Below, in pieces: positions 8,588 through 23,341 of a stretch of DNA of 64,000 nt. Location of the stretch: NCBI RefSeq assembly GCF_027105055.1, contig NZ_CP114264.1, positions 1,550,001-1,614,000 of the forward strand. Direction: 5' to 3'. Position 1 is the first letter of the stretch. Each line of letters opens with the position of its first letter. Under the pieces are notes generated by a model. It did no database searches. It saw only the letters and a program-made list of their open reading frames with translations, and was not told the DNA's origin. The position numbers were made by a program, and so were the translations under genes. This DNA is from Acinetobacter sp. TR3. Lineage in GTDB: Bacteria > Pseudomonadota > Gammaproteobacteria > Pseudomonadales > Moraxellaceae.

Positions 8588-9625
8588 ATGAATGCTTTAA
8601 ATACTGCTTTGACACAACCACAAACACATACAAAAGAATCAATGCTTAGCTTGCCATCACAACTCAAAGCGCAGTATCCCTTGTCTGCCACTTTAGCGCA
8701 GCAAATTTCAAAACATCGTCAAACGATTCAGAATATTTTATCTGGACATGATCATCGCTTAATGGTGATTACTGGTCCTTGCTCGATTCATGATCCTATC
8801 GCAGTACTTGAATATGCTGATCGCCTACAACTATTACAAGAACAGGTTAAAGATCAAATATTCTTGGTGATGCGTGCATATATTGAAAAACCGCGTACCA
8901 CGGTGGGTTGGAAAGGTTTCTTATATGATCCAAATTTAGATGGATCATCAGACTTACAACTCGGTTTAGAAAAGTCTCGTGCGCTATACTTACAACTTAT
9001 CGAAAAAGGCTTGCCGATTGCCAGCGAAATTTTAAGTCCAATGGCAACAGGCTATTTTGATGATTTATTGGCTTGGGGTGCAATTGGTGCACGTACCAGT
9101 GAATCACAAATTCATCGTGAAATTTCTAGTCATATGCCGTATAGCATTGGTTTCAAAAACGGTACTGATGGTTCGATTCAAATTGCATTGGATGCGATTC
9201 AATCAGCACTGCATGGTCATCAATTCTTGGGGATGACTCAGCAAGGTTTGCCTGCGATTTTACATAGTGACGGTAATCCATTACCGCATTTAATTTTACG
9301 TGGTTCAAATCATGGCACTAATTATGACTTGGCTTCGATTCAAGCGATGCATTTCAAGCATAAGCAATTACCGGCATTGGTGATTGATTGTAGTCATGGT
9401 AATAGCGGTAAAGATCCATTATTACAACCTCAGGTTTTACAGCAAATAATTGCAGAGCGTGCTGAATCGAAAGTGCGTGGTGTAATGATTGAAAGTCATC
9501 TGGTTGATGGTAATCAAAAAATTTCCTGCGATATGACTTATGGCCAGTCGGTTACGGATGGTTGCCTAGGTTGGGATAAAACAGCACAAGTGTTGTTGGA
9601 TGTTGCTGAACAAATGAGATTATAA
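8588..9625 (+). CDS. aroG: 3-deoxy-7-phosphoheptulonate synthase (DAHP synthase), class I
   Basis: This enzyme condenses phosphoenolpyruvate with erythrose 4-phosphate, the first step of aromatic amino acid synthesis. The 345-residue protein matches the AroF/AroG/AroH type I family: GPCSIHDP (PEP binding), RAYIEKPRTTVGWKG, GARTSESQIHRE, GFKNGTDG and DCSHGNSGKD are all present. Which aromatic end product inhibits it cannot be read with confidence, so the symbol is only the family name. Upstream is a leader peptide rich in Phe, Tyr and Trp, which suggests control by charged aromatic tRNA. A strong terminator follows the stop. Confidence 0.95.
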   Translation: MNALNTALTQPQTHTKESMLSLPSQLKAQYPLSATLAQQISKHRQTIQNILSGHDHRLMVITGPCSIHDPIAVLEYADRLQLLQEQVKDQIFLVMRAYIEKPRTTVGWKGFLYDPNLDGSSDLQLGLEKSRALYLQLIEKGLPIASEILSPMATGYFDDLLAWGAIGARTSESQIHREISSHMPYSIGFKNGTDGSIQIALDAIQSALHGHQFLGMTQQGLPAILHSDGNPLPHLILRGSNHGTNYDLASIQAMHFKHKQLPALVIDCSHGNSGKDPLLQPQVLQQIIAERAESKVRGVMIESHLVDGNQKISCDMTYGQSVTDGCLGWDKTAQVLLDVAEQMRL

Positions 9626-9632
9626 AACGCAT

Positions 9633-9662
9633 AAAAAGCCAATCATCTAGATTGGCTTTTTT
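9633..9662. terminator. Bidirectional terminator between DAHP synthase and hydrolase
   Basis: A run of A, then GCCAATC (9638-9644), a 5-nt loop, GATTGGC (9650-9656) and a run of T. The A and T runs on both sides let it serve the two convergent genes. Confidence 0.9.
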
Positions 9663-9678
9663 GTTGATCTATTATTGA

Positions 9679-10599
9679 TTAGGCTGCTTGAGTGGTTTGT
9701 TCCGCAAGAAAGCGTCCTATTTCTTTGCTAAATTTCCTTGGTTCTGTAATCAATGGTGTATGTCCAGAACGTTCAAAATAAATGGCTTTGGCATTCGATA
9801 GACTTTGGGCAACGAGCGTTTGTCCAGCTTCTGGATAGAGACTCGATGCACGTCCAATAAAGAATGTGGTTGGGCAATTCAATTGGCTAAGTGCTTGTCT
9901 ATAATCTTCATCATGATTTAAATAATTTTCTACATACCAAAGCAAATAATCTAAACGTTGGATGGGTAATAAATATTTTTGTAACACTGGACGATTTAAT
10001 GCAAGTCTAACCACTTTAGGGCTAAAATTATTGCTACCTTGAAACTCAATAAAATCGCTCCATAAACTTACAAGTTTATAACGGATATCATTTGGTAAAT
10101 CTTCGAGTTTTGCCGCAAATTTATTTTTTAATAATAATGTTTGAATATCGAGTAGTAAATTTTTAAAACGTGATTGTTTTTGTCCAAACAACCCATATTG
10201 CCAAGAGTCATCTACAGAAATTTTAGGCGTTTGATCGATATGTAAATAGGCTTTGAGTTTTGACCCTAAATCACCATGTTTCATACCATGCATTGCAGTT
10301 GTTGCCCCCATGGAATAACCCATTAGGATAAATTGGTCTAATTTAAGTTGTTGAATAAGTGCATCTATATCATTCCAATGACTCGAAATGGCGTCAGTAT
10401 TTGGTATAGCACATTCTTTTGAACCACCAAAACCACGCCAATCTGGAATAATAAATTCGTATTTTTTGCGACTCGCAAATAAAAAAGGAAGCCATTGCCA
10501 ACTTTGCATACCTAGTCCTGAGAGTACGAGTACAGGTTCACCTTCACCCACACGACGTACAAATAATTTTTCTTGGTCAGGCATGGTATAAAACGGCAT
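9679..10599 (-). CDS. Alpha/beta fold hydrolase
   Basis: A 306-residue cytoplasmic hydrolase with no signal peptide. It has the oxyanion strand VLVLSGLG, the nucleophile elbow GYSMG (Ser about residue 95), and a late His in RSGHTPLITEP, completing a likely Ser-Asp-His triad. The DWRGFGGS segment is typical of the fold. Its start codon overlaps the stop of the upstream padR gene (TAATG on the minus strand), so the two form an operon under PadR autocontrol. The substrate is unknown; the linked fadH suggests lipid or unsaturated acyl chemistry, which is inference. Confidence 0.85.
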   Translation of the reverse strand: MPFYTMPDQEKLFVRRVGEGEPVLVLSGLGMQSWQWLPFLFASRKKYEFIIPDWRGFGGSKECAIPNTDAISSHWNDIDALIQQLKLDQFILMGYSMGATTAMHGMKHGDLGSKLKAYLHIDQTPKISVDDSWQYGLFGQKQSRFKNLLLDIQTLLLKNKFAAKLEDLPNDIRYKLVSLWSDFIEFQGSNNFSPKVVRLALNRPVLQKYLLPIQRLDYLLWYVENYLNHDEDYRQALSQLNCPTTFFIGRASSLYPEAGQTLVAQSLSNAKAIYFERSGHTPLITEPRKFSKEIGRFLAEQTTQAA

Positions 10600-11159
10600 T
10601 ATTTTTCTCCAATTTCGTTTGTTTGTTCAAACTTTTTAAGCTCAGGAATCATTTTTTCTAACCATCTTATCCATTCGATTTCTTTAATGATACCGAGTTC
10701 CAGAATCATTTTATGAATAAATAAGATACGATTAGTAGGTTCATTATTCTTAAAGTCTTTGTCATGGATTGTTTGATAAAGACTAAGTTTTTCTTTATGA
10801 AGCTCTAGATGTCGTTCAAGTTCAGGCAAAATATTATTGCCGCCAAGCTGTGCTTCTGCTCTTAATCTGACCATGAGATCATCACGGAGTTGAGCAGGTT
10901 CGCTTTGTTGTTCAATCCATGAAGCGAGTTGTATTCTTCCAAGTTGTTCAACTTGATAAGTTTTTTTACGGCTATTGGCAGCTTGTTCTTCTAATGTAGA
11001 AATCCATCCTTTTTTCAGCATTCCATTGAGTTCGCGGTAAATTTGCTGATGAGTCGCGTTCCAAAAGAAGCCCATTGAACGGTCAAAACGACGAGCTAAA
11101 TCAAAACCTGTACTTGGTTTCTCTAATAAGCTTGTCAATAAAACATGGGCAAGTGACAT
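10599..11159 (-). CDS. PadR family transcriptional regulator
   Basis: The N-terminus (SLAHVLLTSLLEKPSTGFDL, then GFFWNATHQQIYREL and KGWIS) is the PadR winged helix. The C-terminal half is the helical dimerisation domain of the Vir/PadR long form, ending in a charged tail. I place the start at 11159 (GGA 7 nt upstream) rather than the in-frame ATG at 11186. Two ATGCAA-N4-TTGCAT palindromes lie in the divergent region between this gene and fadH; these are very likely its operators. The ligand is probably a phenolic or acyl compound, but nothing here shows which. Confidence 0.9.
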   Translation of the reverse strand: MSLAHVLLTSLLEKPSTGFDLARRFDRSMGFFWNATHQQIYRELNGMLKKGWISTLEEQAANSRKKTYQVEQLGRIQLASWIEQQSEPAQLRDDLMVRLRAEAQLGGNNILPELERHLELHKEKLSLYQTIHDKDFKNNEPTNRILFIHKMILELGIIKEIEWIRWLEKMIPELKKFEQTNEIGEK

Positions 11160-11193
11160 GATGATCCGTAATAAAAAATGACTCATCAGAATT

Positions 11194-11209
11194 ATGCAAT
11201 ATGTTGCAT
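11194..11209. promoter_or_regulatory. PadR-type operator 1
   Basis: ATGCAATATGTTGCAT, a perfect palindrome in its outer six bases (ATGCAA/TTGCAT) with a 4-nt centre. It lies 35 bp upstream of the padR start, where it could repress padR and the hydrolase. Confidence 0.75.
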
Positions 11210-11211
11210 AA

Positions 11212-13308
<2,097 letters not shown>

Positions 13309-13317
13309 GTAAAAGAT

Positions 13318-13347
13318 GAGACATTCTCTATGTTAGGAGAATGTCTC
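13318..13347 (+). terminator. Hairpin after fadH
   Basis: GAGACATTCTC (13318-13328) pairs perfectly with GAGAATGTCTC (13337-13347). No T run follows, so it may stabilise the 3' end or terminate weakly. Its core GACATTCTC recurs in the hairpin at 50021. Confidence 0.55.
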
Positions 13348-13380
13348 AAACTTCATTAGCTAAAATATAAGGAAATTACA

Positions 13381-13797
13381 ATGACAATCGAAACAACTAA
13401 GCAAGCGCTAGAAAAATGGCATCAGATGATCAAAACAGGTGACCTTTCAAATTTAAATGAGTTATTAGCTGACGATGTGGTATTTCGTTCACCTGTTGCT
13501 TTTAAGCCTTATGAGGGAAAACATGTGGTTTTCTTCATTTTAACGAATGTGATTCAGGTGTTTGAAAACTTTACTTATCACCGTGAGTTCTACACTGAAG
13601 ATGGTGAAAATGTTGTGTTGGAATTCAGTGCTAATGTAAGTGGAAAATCGCTTAAAGGTATTGATATGGTTCGTTTTAATGCACAGGGAAAAATCATTGA
13701 TTTTGAAGTGATGATTCGTCCAATGAGTGGTTTGGCTGCTTTAGCAGAAAAAATGGGTGCGCGATTTGCTCAATATCAACCAAACCCATCTCAGTAA
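13381..13797 (+). CDS. Nuclear transport factor 2 (SnoaL-like) family protein
   Basis: A 138-residue protein with the cone-shaped NTF2 fold pattern: an N-terminal helix with WHQMIKTGDLSNLNELLADD, FRSPVAFKPYEGK, and later strands with VVLEFSANVSGKSLKGIDMVRF and IDFEVMIRP. Many such proteins are small isomerases, hydratases or ligand carriers; the substrate is not predictable. It sits 72 bp after fadH on the same strand. The clear ribosome site is AAGGAAATTACA before the ATG. Confidence 0.82.
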   Translation: MTIETTKQALEKWHQMIKTGDLSNLNELLADDVVFRSPVAFKPYEGKHVVFFILTNVIQVFENFTYHREFYTEDGENVVLEFSANVSGKSLKGIDMVRFNAQGKIIDFEVMIRPMSGLAALAEKMGARFAQYQPNPSQ

Positions 13798-13827
13798 AAT
13801 AGCCTAAGTAGTATTGAGATCATTAAT

Positions 13828-14547
13828 ATGTGGTTAAAACTTTCAACTTTTGCATTATTACCTGTACTTGTAATACAGGGGGTGAAGGTTCGTAAAAACA
13901 CACCACGACTTTTAGAAGCGAGTGGTGATCGTGATGGTCTTATTGGACAAGGACAGCCACTCTCTTTACTGATTTTAGGTGATTCAGCAGCAGCTGGGGT
14001 TGGTGTTGAGACGCAGCAAGATGCTTTATCTGGTGCGATTATTTCAGAATTAAACAAGGAATATTTGTTGCACTGGAAATTGCATGCAAAAACTGGTGAT
14101 ACAACAAAACAAGTTTATCAAGCGATCCAGCAATTAGAACCCAAAAAATATGATGTCGTCGTTACGTCAGTTGGTGTTAATGATGTGACTAAATTAATTT
14201 CAGCTAAAACCTGGATAAAACAACAAAAACAATTATTTACTCAAATACAAAATCATTTTCAGCCAAAATTGATTATTGTGTCTGGAGTCCCGCCAATGCA
14301 GCATTTTCCTGCATTACCCAATCCATTAGCATGGTTATTTGGGCAATATGCAGAACAAATGAATCAAACATTAAAACAGTGGTTAGCCCCACAGCCACAA
14401 TTTAGATTTATTGAATACGATATTAAAAATTTTCAGACGATGAATTTATCCATGGCAAGTGATGGTTTTCATCCAAGTAAAGAAATCTATGCTATTTGGG
14501 GGCAACAGGTCGCGACATTGGTGCGACAAACATTTACTCGTGGTTAG
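13828..14547 (+). CDS. SGNH/GDSL hydrolase
   Basis: A 239-residue GDSL-type esterase. Block I is LILGDSAAAGVG (Ser about residue 52), Asn in VGVNDVTK is block III, and the catalytic Asp-x-x-His is in SDGFHPS. The N-terminus has one hydrophobic segment (LSTFALLPVLVIQG), either an uncleaved anchor or a weak signal peptide, so the enzyme probably faces the periplasm. It resembles the arylesterase/thioesterase I group by motif only. It is 30 bp after the NTF2-like gene and 13 bp before the next hydrolase, which suggests one transcript. Confidence 0.85.
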   Translation: MWLKLSTFALLPVLVIQGVKVRKNTPRLLEASGDRDGLIGQGQPLSLLILGDSAAAGVGVETQQDALSGAIISELNKEYLLHWKLHAKTGDTTKQVYQAIQQLEPKKYDVVVTSVGVNDVTKLISAKTWIKQQKQLFTQIQNHFQPKLIIVSGVPPMQHFPALPNPLAWLFGQYAEQMNQTLKQWLAPQPQFRFIEYDIKNFQTMNLSMASDGFHPSKEIYAIWGQQVATLVRQTFTRG

Positions 14548-14560
14548 ATAGAGGTTTTTA

Positions 14561-15655
14561 TTGAATATGGGTATATCTGCTTTAGACAAAATTAAAGTGT
14601 TAGGCTCTGAGCTGCTTGATTCTGTACTTGGTGCTGAGCAACCTAAAATGTATTATGACCCGAAAGGGAAAATTAAAGATGTTTTGGAAAAATTACCTCA
14701 GTTAAAGGAAAAGTATCGCCCAACACCGTGGTTGAGTAATACCCATGTCCATCTTCTATATTTTGATGTGATTAAAAAGAAAACGATCAAGCTTGAGTAT
14801 GATGGTATTGATCAGCTTACGATGCAAGATGGTGGAGTAACAGCGATTGCATGGTATGGCTATGATCTTCCGCCAGAAACGCCAACTATTGTGATCATGC
14901 ATACGATTACAGGTACGCCAGAAAGTATGCGTGAACTTGTTAAAGACTTACATGCATATACGGGTTGGCGGATTGCACTTTGTTTACGCCGTGGACATGC
15001 AGGTTTACCTATGCCAGTACCTCGTATTTCTCTTTTTGGTTTGACTGACGATTTACGAGAGCAACTGAACCATATTCAAACTCTTTTTCCAGAATCCGAT
15101 TTATATGCAGTAGGTTCGTCAGCAGGAACAGGACTTTTAGTGCGTTATCTTGGCGAGCAAGGCCTCGACACACCATTTAAAGCAGCTTTTGCAATGTGTC
15201 CAGGTTATAACACTGAAATTGGCTTTAAAAATGTACATCCTTTTTATAGCAAAATGATGACTAAAAAATTATTCAAATACTTTATTTACCCTTATGAAAA
15301 TACCTGGAATCAGGTTGCTTCGCTGAAAAAGGTATTAGCAACAACAAACTTAGAAGCCTTTGAGAAAGAATATTTCGAGATGGTAGGTTTTGACGATTAT
15401 CAAAGTTACTGTAAAGCAATTAATCCAATTTATGTATTGGAGAATATTAAAATTCCATTGATGGTGCTGAATGCAGAAGATGATCCTGTTTGTTCAATTA
15501 AAAATTTAGAGCCTTATAAAGAGGTTATTCAGCAAATGGAAAATATTGCTGTAGTTACCACAAAAAAAGGAAGCCACTGTGGTTTTTATGAAAGTTTAGA
15601 AGTGAAATCGTGGGCATCACGACTGATGGCAGACTTTTTTAAACACTATTCCTAA
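14561..15655 (+). CDS. Alpha/beta hydrolase, YheT-like
   Basis: A 364-residue hydrolase with WLSNTHVHLL near residue 60, the oxyanion region IVIMHTITGTPES, a nucleophile elbow GSSAGTG (Ser about residue 189) and a His close to the C-terminus (KKGSHCGF). This architecture matches the COG0429/YheT type. I use the TTG at 14561 because GAGG is 6 nt upstream of it; the ATG two codons later would leave a 12-nt spacer. It follows the SGNH hydrolase closely. No signal peptide is visible. The substrate is unknown. Confidence 0.82.
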   Translation: MNMGISALDKIKVLGSELLDSVLGAEQPKMYYDPKGKIKDVLEKLPQLKEKYRPTPWLSNTHVHLLYFDVIKKKTIKLEYDGIDQLTMQDGGVTAIAWYGYDLPPETPTIVIMHTITGTPESMRELVKDLHAYTGWRIALCLRRGHAGLPMPVPRISLFGLTDDLREQLNHIQTLFPESDLYAVGSSAGTGLLVRYLGEQGLDTPFKAAFAMCPGYNTEIGFKNVHPFYSKMMTKKLFKYFIYPYENTWNQVASLKKVLATTNLEAFEKEYFEMVGFDDYQSYCKAINPIYVLENIKIPLMVLNAEDDPVCSIKNLEPYKEVIQQMENIAVVTTKKGSHCGFYESLEVKSWASRLMADFFKHYS

Positions 15656-15667
15656 GTTCTAAGCTAT

Positions 15668-15707
15668 AAAAAACCACGAGTCGCTCTATAACGACTCATG
15701 GCTTTTT
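15668..15707. terminator. Bidirectional terminator
   Basis: CCACGAGTCG and CGACTCATGG form a stem with one mismatch and a 7- to 8-nt loop, with A-rich sequence before and TTTTT after. It separates convergent genes. Confidence 0.85.
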
Positions 15708-15721
15708 GAGAATTAAATAAA

Positions 15722-16168
15722 TTAATTATTTAATGCAGGTGTTGCTGCTGCAATCGCTGCCGCAACTGCATCGTCTTCAGTTTGTGCTGGAGCTGGTTTG
15801 ACTGCTTTAGATTGTTCAACTTTCGCTGGTTTCTGTTCAGTTTGCGCAGGTTTTGGTTGTTCAGCTTGTGCCGTTGTTGTCTCTTCTGCTGTTTGAGCTG
15901 GGCGAGTTTCACGACGAATTTCTGTAGTTGTATTTGGTGTTTCTTCTCTACTCATCTCAATCACTGGAGCTGGCGTTGCTGGTTTATCTACGCTTTCCAA
16001 AGGCTGAAATTCTTGGTTTTGTTGTGGTTGAGATGCTGCTTGAGTCGTTTGTTCTTCAGAAGTTTGTTCTGATTGTTCTTCATTTTTTGGCTCTTCTTTT
16101 TTGACACAAGCAGTCAGTAATAGACCAGTTGCAAGCGCAGCACAAATTAAAAGTTTTTTATTCGCCAT
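15722..16168 (-). CDS. Low-complexity lipoprotein
   Basis: A 148-residue protein with a lipoprotein signal peptide (ICAALATGLLLTAC, Cys about residue 21). The rest is Glu/Gln/Thr/Pro/Ala-rich and repetitive, with PAQTE- and KPAQTEQKPA-type repeats, so it is probably an extended, disordered periplasmic or outer-membrane-anchored chain. It resembles linker proteins more than an enzyme. No family is recognised. The compositional bias makes the coding call depend mainly on the signal peptide, the clean start and the terminator after it. Confidence 0.7.
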   Translation of the reverse strand: MANKKLLICAALATGLLLTACVKKEEPKNEEQSEQTSEEQTTQAASQPQQNQEFQPLESVDKPATPAPVIEMSREETPNTTTEIRRETRPAQTAEETTTAQAEQPKPAQTEQKPAKVEQSKAVKPAPAQTEDDAVAAAIAAATPALNN

Positions 16169-18171
<2,003 letters not shown>

Positions 18172-18204
18172 GTACTAAGTTTTAAATAAACTGGGAAAGT
18201 TTGA

Positions 18205-19062
<858 letters not shown>

Positions 19063-19067
19063 TGTAA

Positions 19068-20396
<1,329 letters not shown>

Positions 20397-20520
20397 GGTC
20401 AAATAATCTATGTTGAATACTTCTGATCATCGTTCTTTACAAAAGAGAGAAACTCTGCAAATTCATAATCCTATAGAATTTACAGATAATCTTCCTTTAA
20501 GAAGGATGTAGGAGTTCTTC

Positions 20521-20892
20521 ATGATAGAAATGTTTCGATCGACCTCGAGTAAATTGATTCTAGTGCTTGTCATCGCTTTGGTGACAAGTTTACAGTATCA
20601 ATTTTGGCTAGGTGAGGGAGGGTATTTTCCTCATCAAGCCTTGACTCAACAGATTAAACAACAAGCAGAAGTAAATACGGAGCTTAAAGAGCGCAATCGT
20701 ATTTTAGCAGCCGAAGTTTTCGACTTGAAAAATGGAACGGAAGCGATTGAAGAACATGCACGTTTGGATTTAGGTTTGGTTAAACCTAATGAAACTTTTG
20801 TGCAGATGAGCACAATCAGTACCCATTATAAACCGATTTATATTGATCCAAATGCAAAAATAGATGCAGCAACAAATGAAAACCCAGACTAA
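20521..20892 (+). CDS. ftsB: Cell division protein FtsB
   Basis: A 123-residue bitopic protein: short N-terminus, one transmembrane helix (about 12-30), then a periplasmic coiled coil (about 37-65, QQIKQQAEVNTELKERNRIL) and the FtsB/DivIC signature EVFDLKNGTEAIEEHARLDLGLVKPNE. FtsB bridges FtsL and FtsQ in the divisome. It lies between eno and ispD, the usual neighbourhood, and its 3' end overlaps ispD by about 29 bp (17 bp if ispD begins at 20876). The tail after residue 100 is short and variable. Confidence 0.93.
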   Translation: MIEMFRSTSSKLILVLVIALVTSLQYQFWLGEGGYFPHQALTQQIKQQAEVNTELKERNRILAAEVFDLKNGTEAIEEHARLDLGLVKPNETFVQMSTISTHYKPIYIDPNAKIDAATNENPD

Positions 20893-21580
20893 GCTGTGGG
20901 CTGTTGTTCCAGCCGCAGGTTCTGGCAGTCGTTTTTCGAAAACTGAATTAAAACAATATCAATATATTCAAAATCGTACTGTGCTTGAGCATACCGTTAA
21001 TCGATTAAATACACTGGATTTAGCTGGTTGTGTACTTGCAATCGGTGAGAATGATAATTTTGCTCGAACACTTTCTTTTGATCATAAACAGAAATTACAT
21101 TTTTGTTTAGGTGGAGTCGAACGAGTAAATTCTGTGCTCAATGCATTAATTTACTTATCTGATATTGCGGATGAAAATGATTGGGTATTGGTGCATGATG
21201 CTGCACGTCCATGTGTGACAACAGCATGCTTAGAAAAATTAGTAAAATCGGCAATCGACTCAGATCAAAGTAACATTTTAGCGATACCAGTCCGTGATAC
21301 GCTTAAACAAGTACTCAATCAAAATCAAATTGAAAAAACAGTAAGTCGTGCGTTGTTATGGCAAGCACAAACACCGCAAATGGCTAAATTAGGTATTTTA
21401 CGAAAAGCTATTGAAAAATCATTATTGGATAATATTCTAATTACAGATGAAGCAAGCGCTTTGGAATATATAAATGAACCTGTACACGTCGTACAAGGAC
21501 GTTCAGACAATATTAAAATTACCTATACCGATGATTTAGAATTGGCTCGATTAATTCTTCAATCACAGCAACATACTTAA
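20864..21580 (+). CDS. ispD: 2-C-methyl-D-erythritol 4-phosphate cytidylyltransferase
   Basis: IspD transfers CMP to MEP in the non-mevalonate isoprenoid pathway. The 238-residue protein has the nucleotide-binding VPAAGSGSRF near the N-terminus, then VLVHDAARPCV, IPVRDTLKQV and ITDEASALEY. The start could be 20864 or the in-frame ATG at 20876 (MKTQTKLWAV), which looks closer to family N-termini; neither has a clear ribosome site because the gene begins inside ftsB and is likely translationally coupled. No ispF follows, so the pathway gene pair is split here. Confidence 0.94.
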   Translation: MQQQMKTQTKLWAVVPAAGSGSRFSKTELKQYQYIQNRTVLEHTVNRLNTLDLAGCVLAIGENDNFARTLSFDHKQKLHFCLGGVERVNSVLNALIYLSDIADENDWVLVHDAARPCVTTACLEKLVKSAIDSDQSNILAIPVRDTLKQVLNQNQIEKTVSRALLWQAQTPQMAKLGILRKAIEKSLLDNILITDEASALEYINEPVHVVQGRSDNIKITYTDDLELARLILQSQQHT

Positions 21581-21693
21581 TTTTTAATAGAAATAGCCTA
21601 AGTAAATTAATTATATACTTTTACACCAATATAAATGACAAAAAAAATGTGATTTGTTAAATTAAAAGAACATAATTTATAACGGATAAACAA

Positions 21694-22170
21694 ATGAAAA
21701 AATTATTACTTTTAAGCTTTTTTACTTTTTCTTTTCTTGGATGTACATCTACACCATCAGAAACTTCAAACACTGTACAGGAAACGATACGTTATTCATC
21801 AAGTCCTTGTTTTGGTGCTTGTCCAATTTATTCGGTAGAAATCTCACCTTCTGGAACAGTGAATTTCAATGGTAAGCAATATACTAAAGTGACGGGTACT
21901 CAGAGTTTAATAACAGATCCTTCGGTATATAAAAAATTACAACAGGAGTTGAAAACTTATCGTCCAGAAACAGGTGCAAACGTTAAAACAACTGGCTGTC
22001 AGCAAACGGCAACTGATCAACCGAGTGCATATTTTGTTTGGATTCGACCAGATGGAACAACAACGAAATTAAGTCACTATACTGGTTGTATTTCACCAGC
22101 AAATATAGAATTAAATAAACTGATTGATAAACTACCGAAATTGATCGGTATTGATGATTTAGTACATTAA
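21694..22170 (+). CDS. DUF6438-type lipoprotein
   Basis: A 158-residue protein with a lipoprotein signal peptide (LSFFTFSFLGC, Cys about 17) and a DUF6438-like domain: RYSSSPCFGACPIYSVEISPSG is characteristic, with two further Cys later (GCQQTA and YTGCIS), so disulfides in the periplasm are likely. The function is unknown. It has its own promoter region of about 110 bp and a GATAAACAA leader without a strong ribosome site. Nothing in the neighbourhood indicates a partner. Confidence 0.75.
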   Translation: MKKLLLLSFFTFSFLGCTSTPSETSNTVQETIRYSSSPCFGACPIYSVEISPSGTVNFNGKQYTKVTGTQSLITDPSVYKKLQQELKTYRPETGANVKTTGCQQTATDQPSAYFVWIRPDGTTTKLSHYTGCISPANIELNKLIDKLPKLIGIDDLVH

Positions 22171-22248
22171 ACTTGCTGTTGCTAAAATAGACAAATTTGG
22201 CATTTATGTTAGTATAAGTACAAGCGCAATCATGCGGAGGAGTCATCA

Positions 22249-22503
22249 ATGACAGCTTTTACAATCATGAATATGAGTATCCAAGAAGAGGATCATCTTC
22301 CTGATCTTGCTGTACAAGCATTCCGCAATGCTTTCAAACATGCGAGCCAGTCTTCAACTGTGGTATATGCCAAAAATCATCAGCTATTAAAGCAATTACC
22401 AACAGGTGAGATTAGTGTGATTAAAGATATATCAACAGCTTATACGTCTATTTCAGCGCAACATCATGTACTAAAACGTAAAAAAAAGCAGGCTATTGTA
22501 TAA
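22249..22503 (+). CDS. Small protein partnering zeta-like toxin (possible antitoxin)
   Basis: An 84-residue protein with a very strong ribosome site (GGAGGAG, 7-nt spacer). It starts with a short acidic segment, has a helical middle (FRNAFKHASQ) and ends in a basic tail (KRKKKQ). Its reading frame overlaps the start of the kinase gene by 8 bp, so the two are translationally coupled. It does not look like the epsilon antitoxin or PezA (no helix-turn-helix that I can see). The position and size fit an antitoxin of a new type; this is inference from context only. Confidence 0.6.
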   Translation: MTAFTIMNMSIQEEDHLPDLAVQAFRNAFKHASQSSTVVYAKNHQLLKQLPTGEISVIKDISTAYTSISAQHHVLKRKKKQAIV

Positions 22504-23260
22504 GTTAATGCGACAACTTAAGCCTAGAATTCGTATGTTTGCGGGCCCAAATGGTTCTGGGAAAAGTACGATTAAAGATTATTTATTGCCCCGACATATT
22601 GGGGCATATTTAAATGCAGATGAACTCGAAAAAATTCTAAATCAAACCCAAATTTTGGATTTAAATACTTATCATGAGTCCTTGGATCGTATAAAACTGG
22701 TTGAATTTTTAAAAACTAAAAATAAGCAAATAGATCAACAGATTCACCCTTTATTAAGCCAAGAACCTGAGTTGCTAGCAGAAAATAAAATTCTTTTTGT
22801 AAAAGCAGATGTGGATTCGTACCTTGCAGCACGCATTATTGATTTTCTTCGACTAGAATTTTTAAAATTAAAAATAAGTTTTACTTTTGAGACTGTTATG
22901 TCACATATAAGTAAAGTTGAGTTTTTAAAAGCTGCTCGGAAACAAGGTTTTAAAACCTACTTGTATTATGTTTCTACCGTTGACCCTGAAATTAATATTG
23001 CAAGAGTTCAATATCGAGTGACTACGGGAGGGCATCCTGTACCTGAGCAAAAAATTCGTGATCGTTACTATCGCAGTATGGATTTACTCATGCAGGCTGT
23101 AGAAATGACGGATCGCACTTTTATCTTTGATAATTCTTCTAATGGCGAAAAAGCGGCTTTTCTCGCTGAGATTGAGCAAGCAGAATTGCTAAAACTGAAT
23201 CCTGTCGTCACAGATTTTCCAATTTGGTTTGTAGAAAAAGTATTAACCGAATTTGAGTGA
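22496..23260 (+). CDS. Zeta-toxin-like P-loop kinase
   Basis: A 254-residue protein with Walker A AGPNGSGKST (about residues 16-25), then NADELEK and the family blocks FETVMSH, YVSTVDPEINIARVQYRVTTGGHPVP and RYYRSM. Zeta toxins of this type phosphorylate UDP-N-acetylglucosamine, but many chromosomal homologues have other or unknown substrates. A TTG at 22496 has AGG 4 nt upstream and overlaps the small upstream gene; an ATG at 22508 is the alternative. The tail ends FPIWFVEKV, as in many related proteins annotated as zeta toxin. Confidence 0.85.
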   Translation: MYKLMRQLKPRIRMFAGPNGSGKSTIKDYLLPRHIGAYLNADELEKILNQTQILDLNTYHESLDRIKLVEFLKTKNKQIDQQIHPLLSQEPELLAENKILFVKADVDSYLAARIIDFLRLEFLKLKISFTFETVMSHISKVEFLKAARKQGFKTYLYYVSTVDPEINIARVQYRVTTGGHPVPEQKIRDRYYRSMDLLMQAVEMTDRTFIFDNSSNGEKAAFLAEIEQAELLKLNPVVTDFPIWFVEKVLTEFE

Positions 23261-23341
23261 AAAATAGGAGACAAAAAAGGTTTTAATTATTATATAAAAT
23301 AATATAATATAAAAATATATAATATATCCTTTGGATGAATC

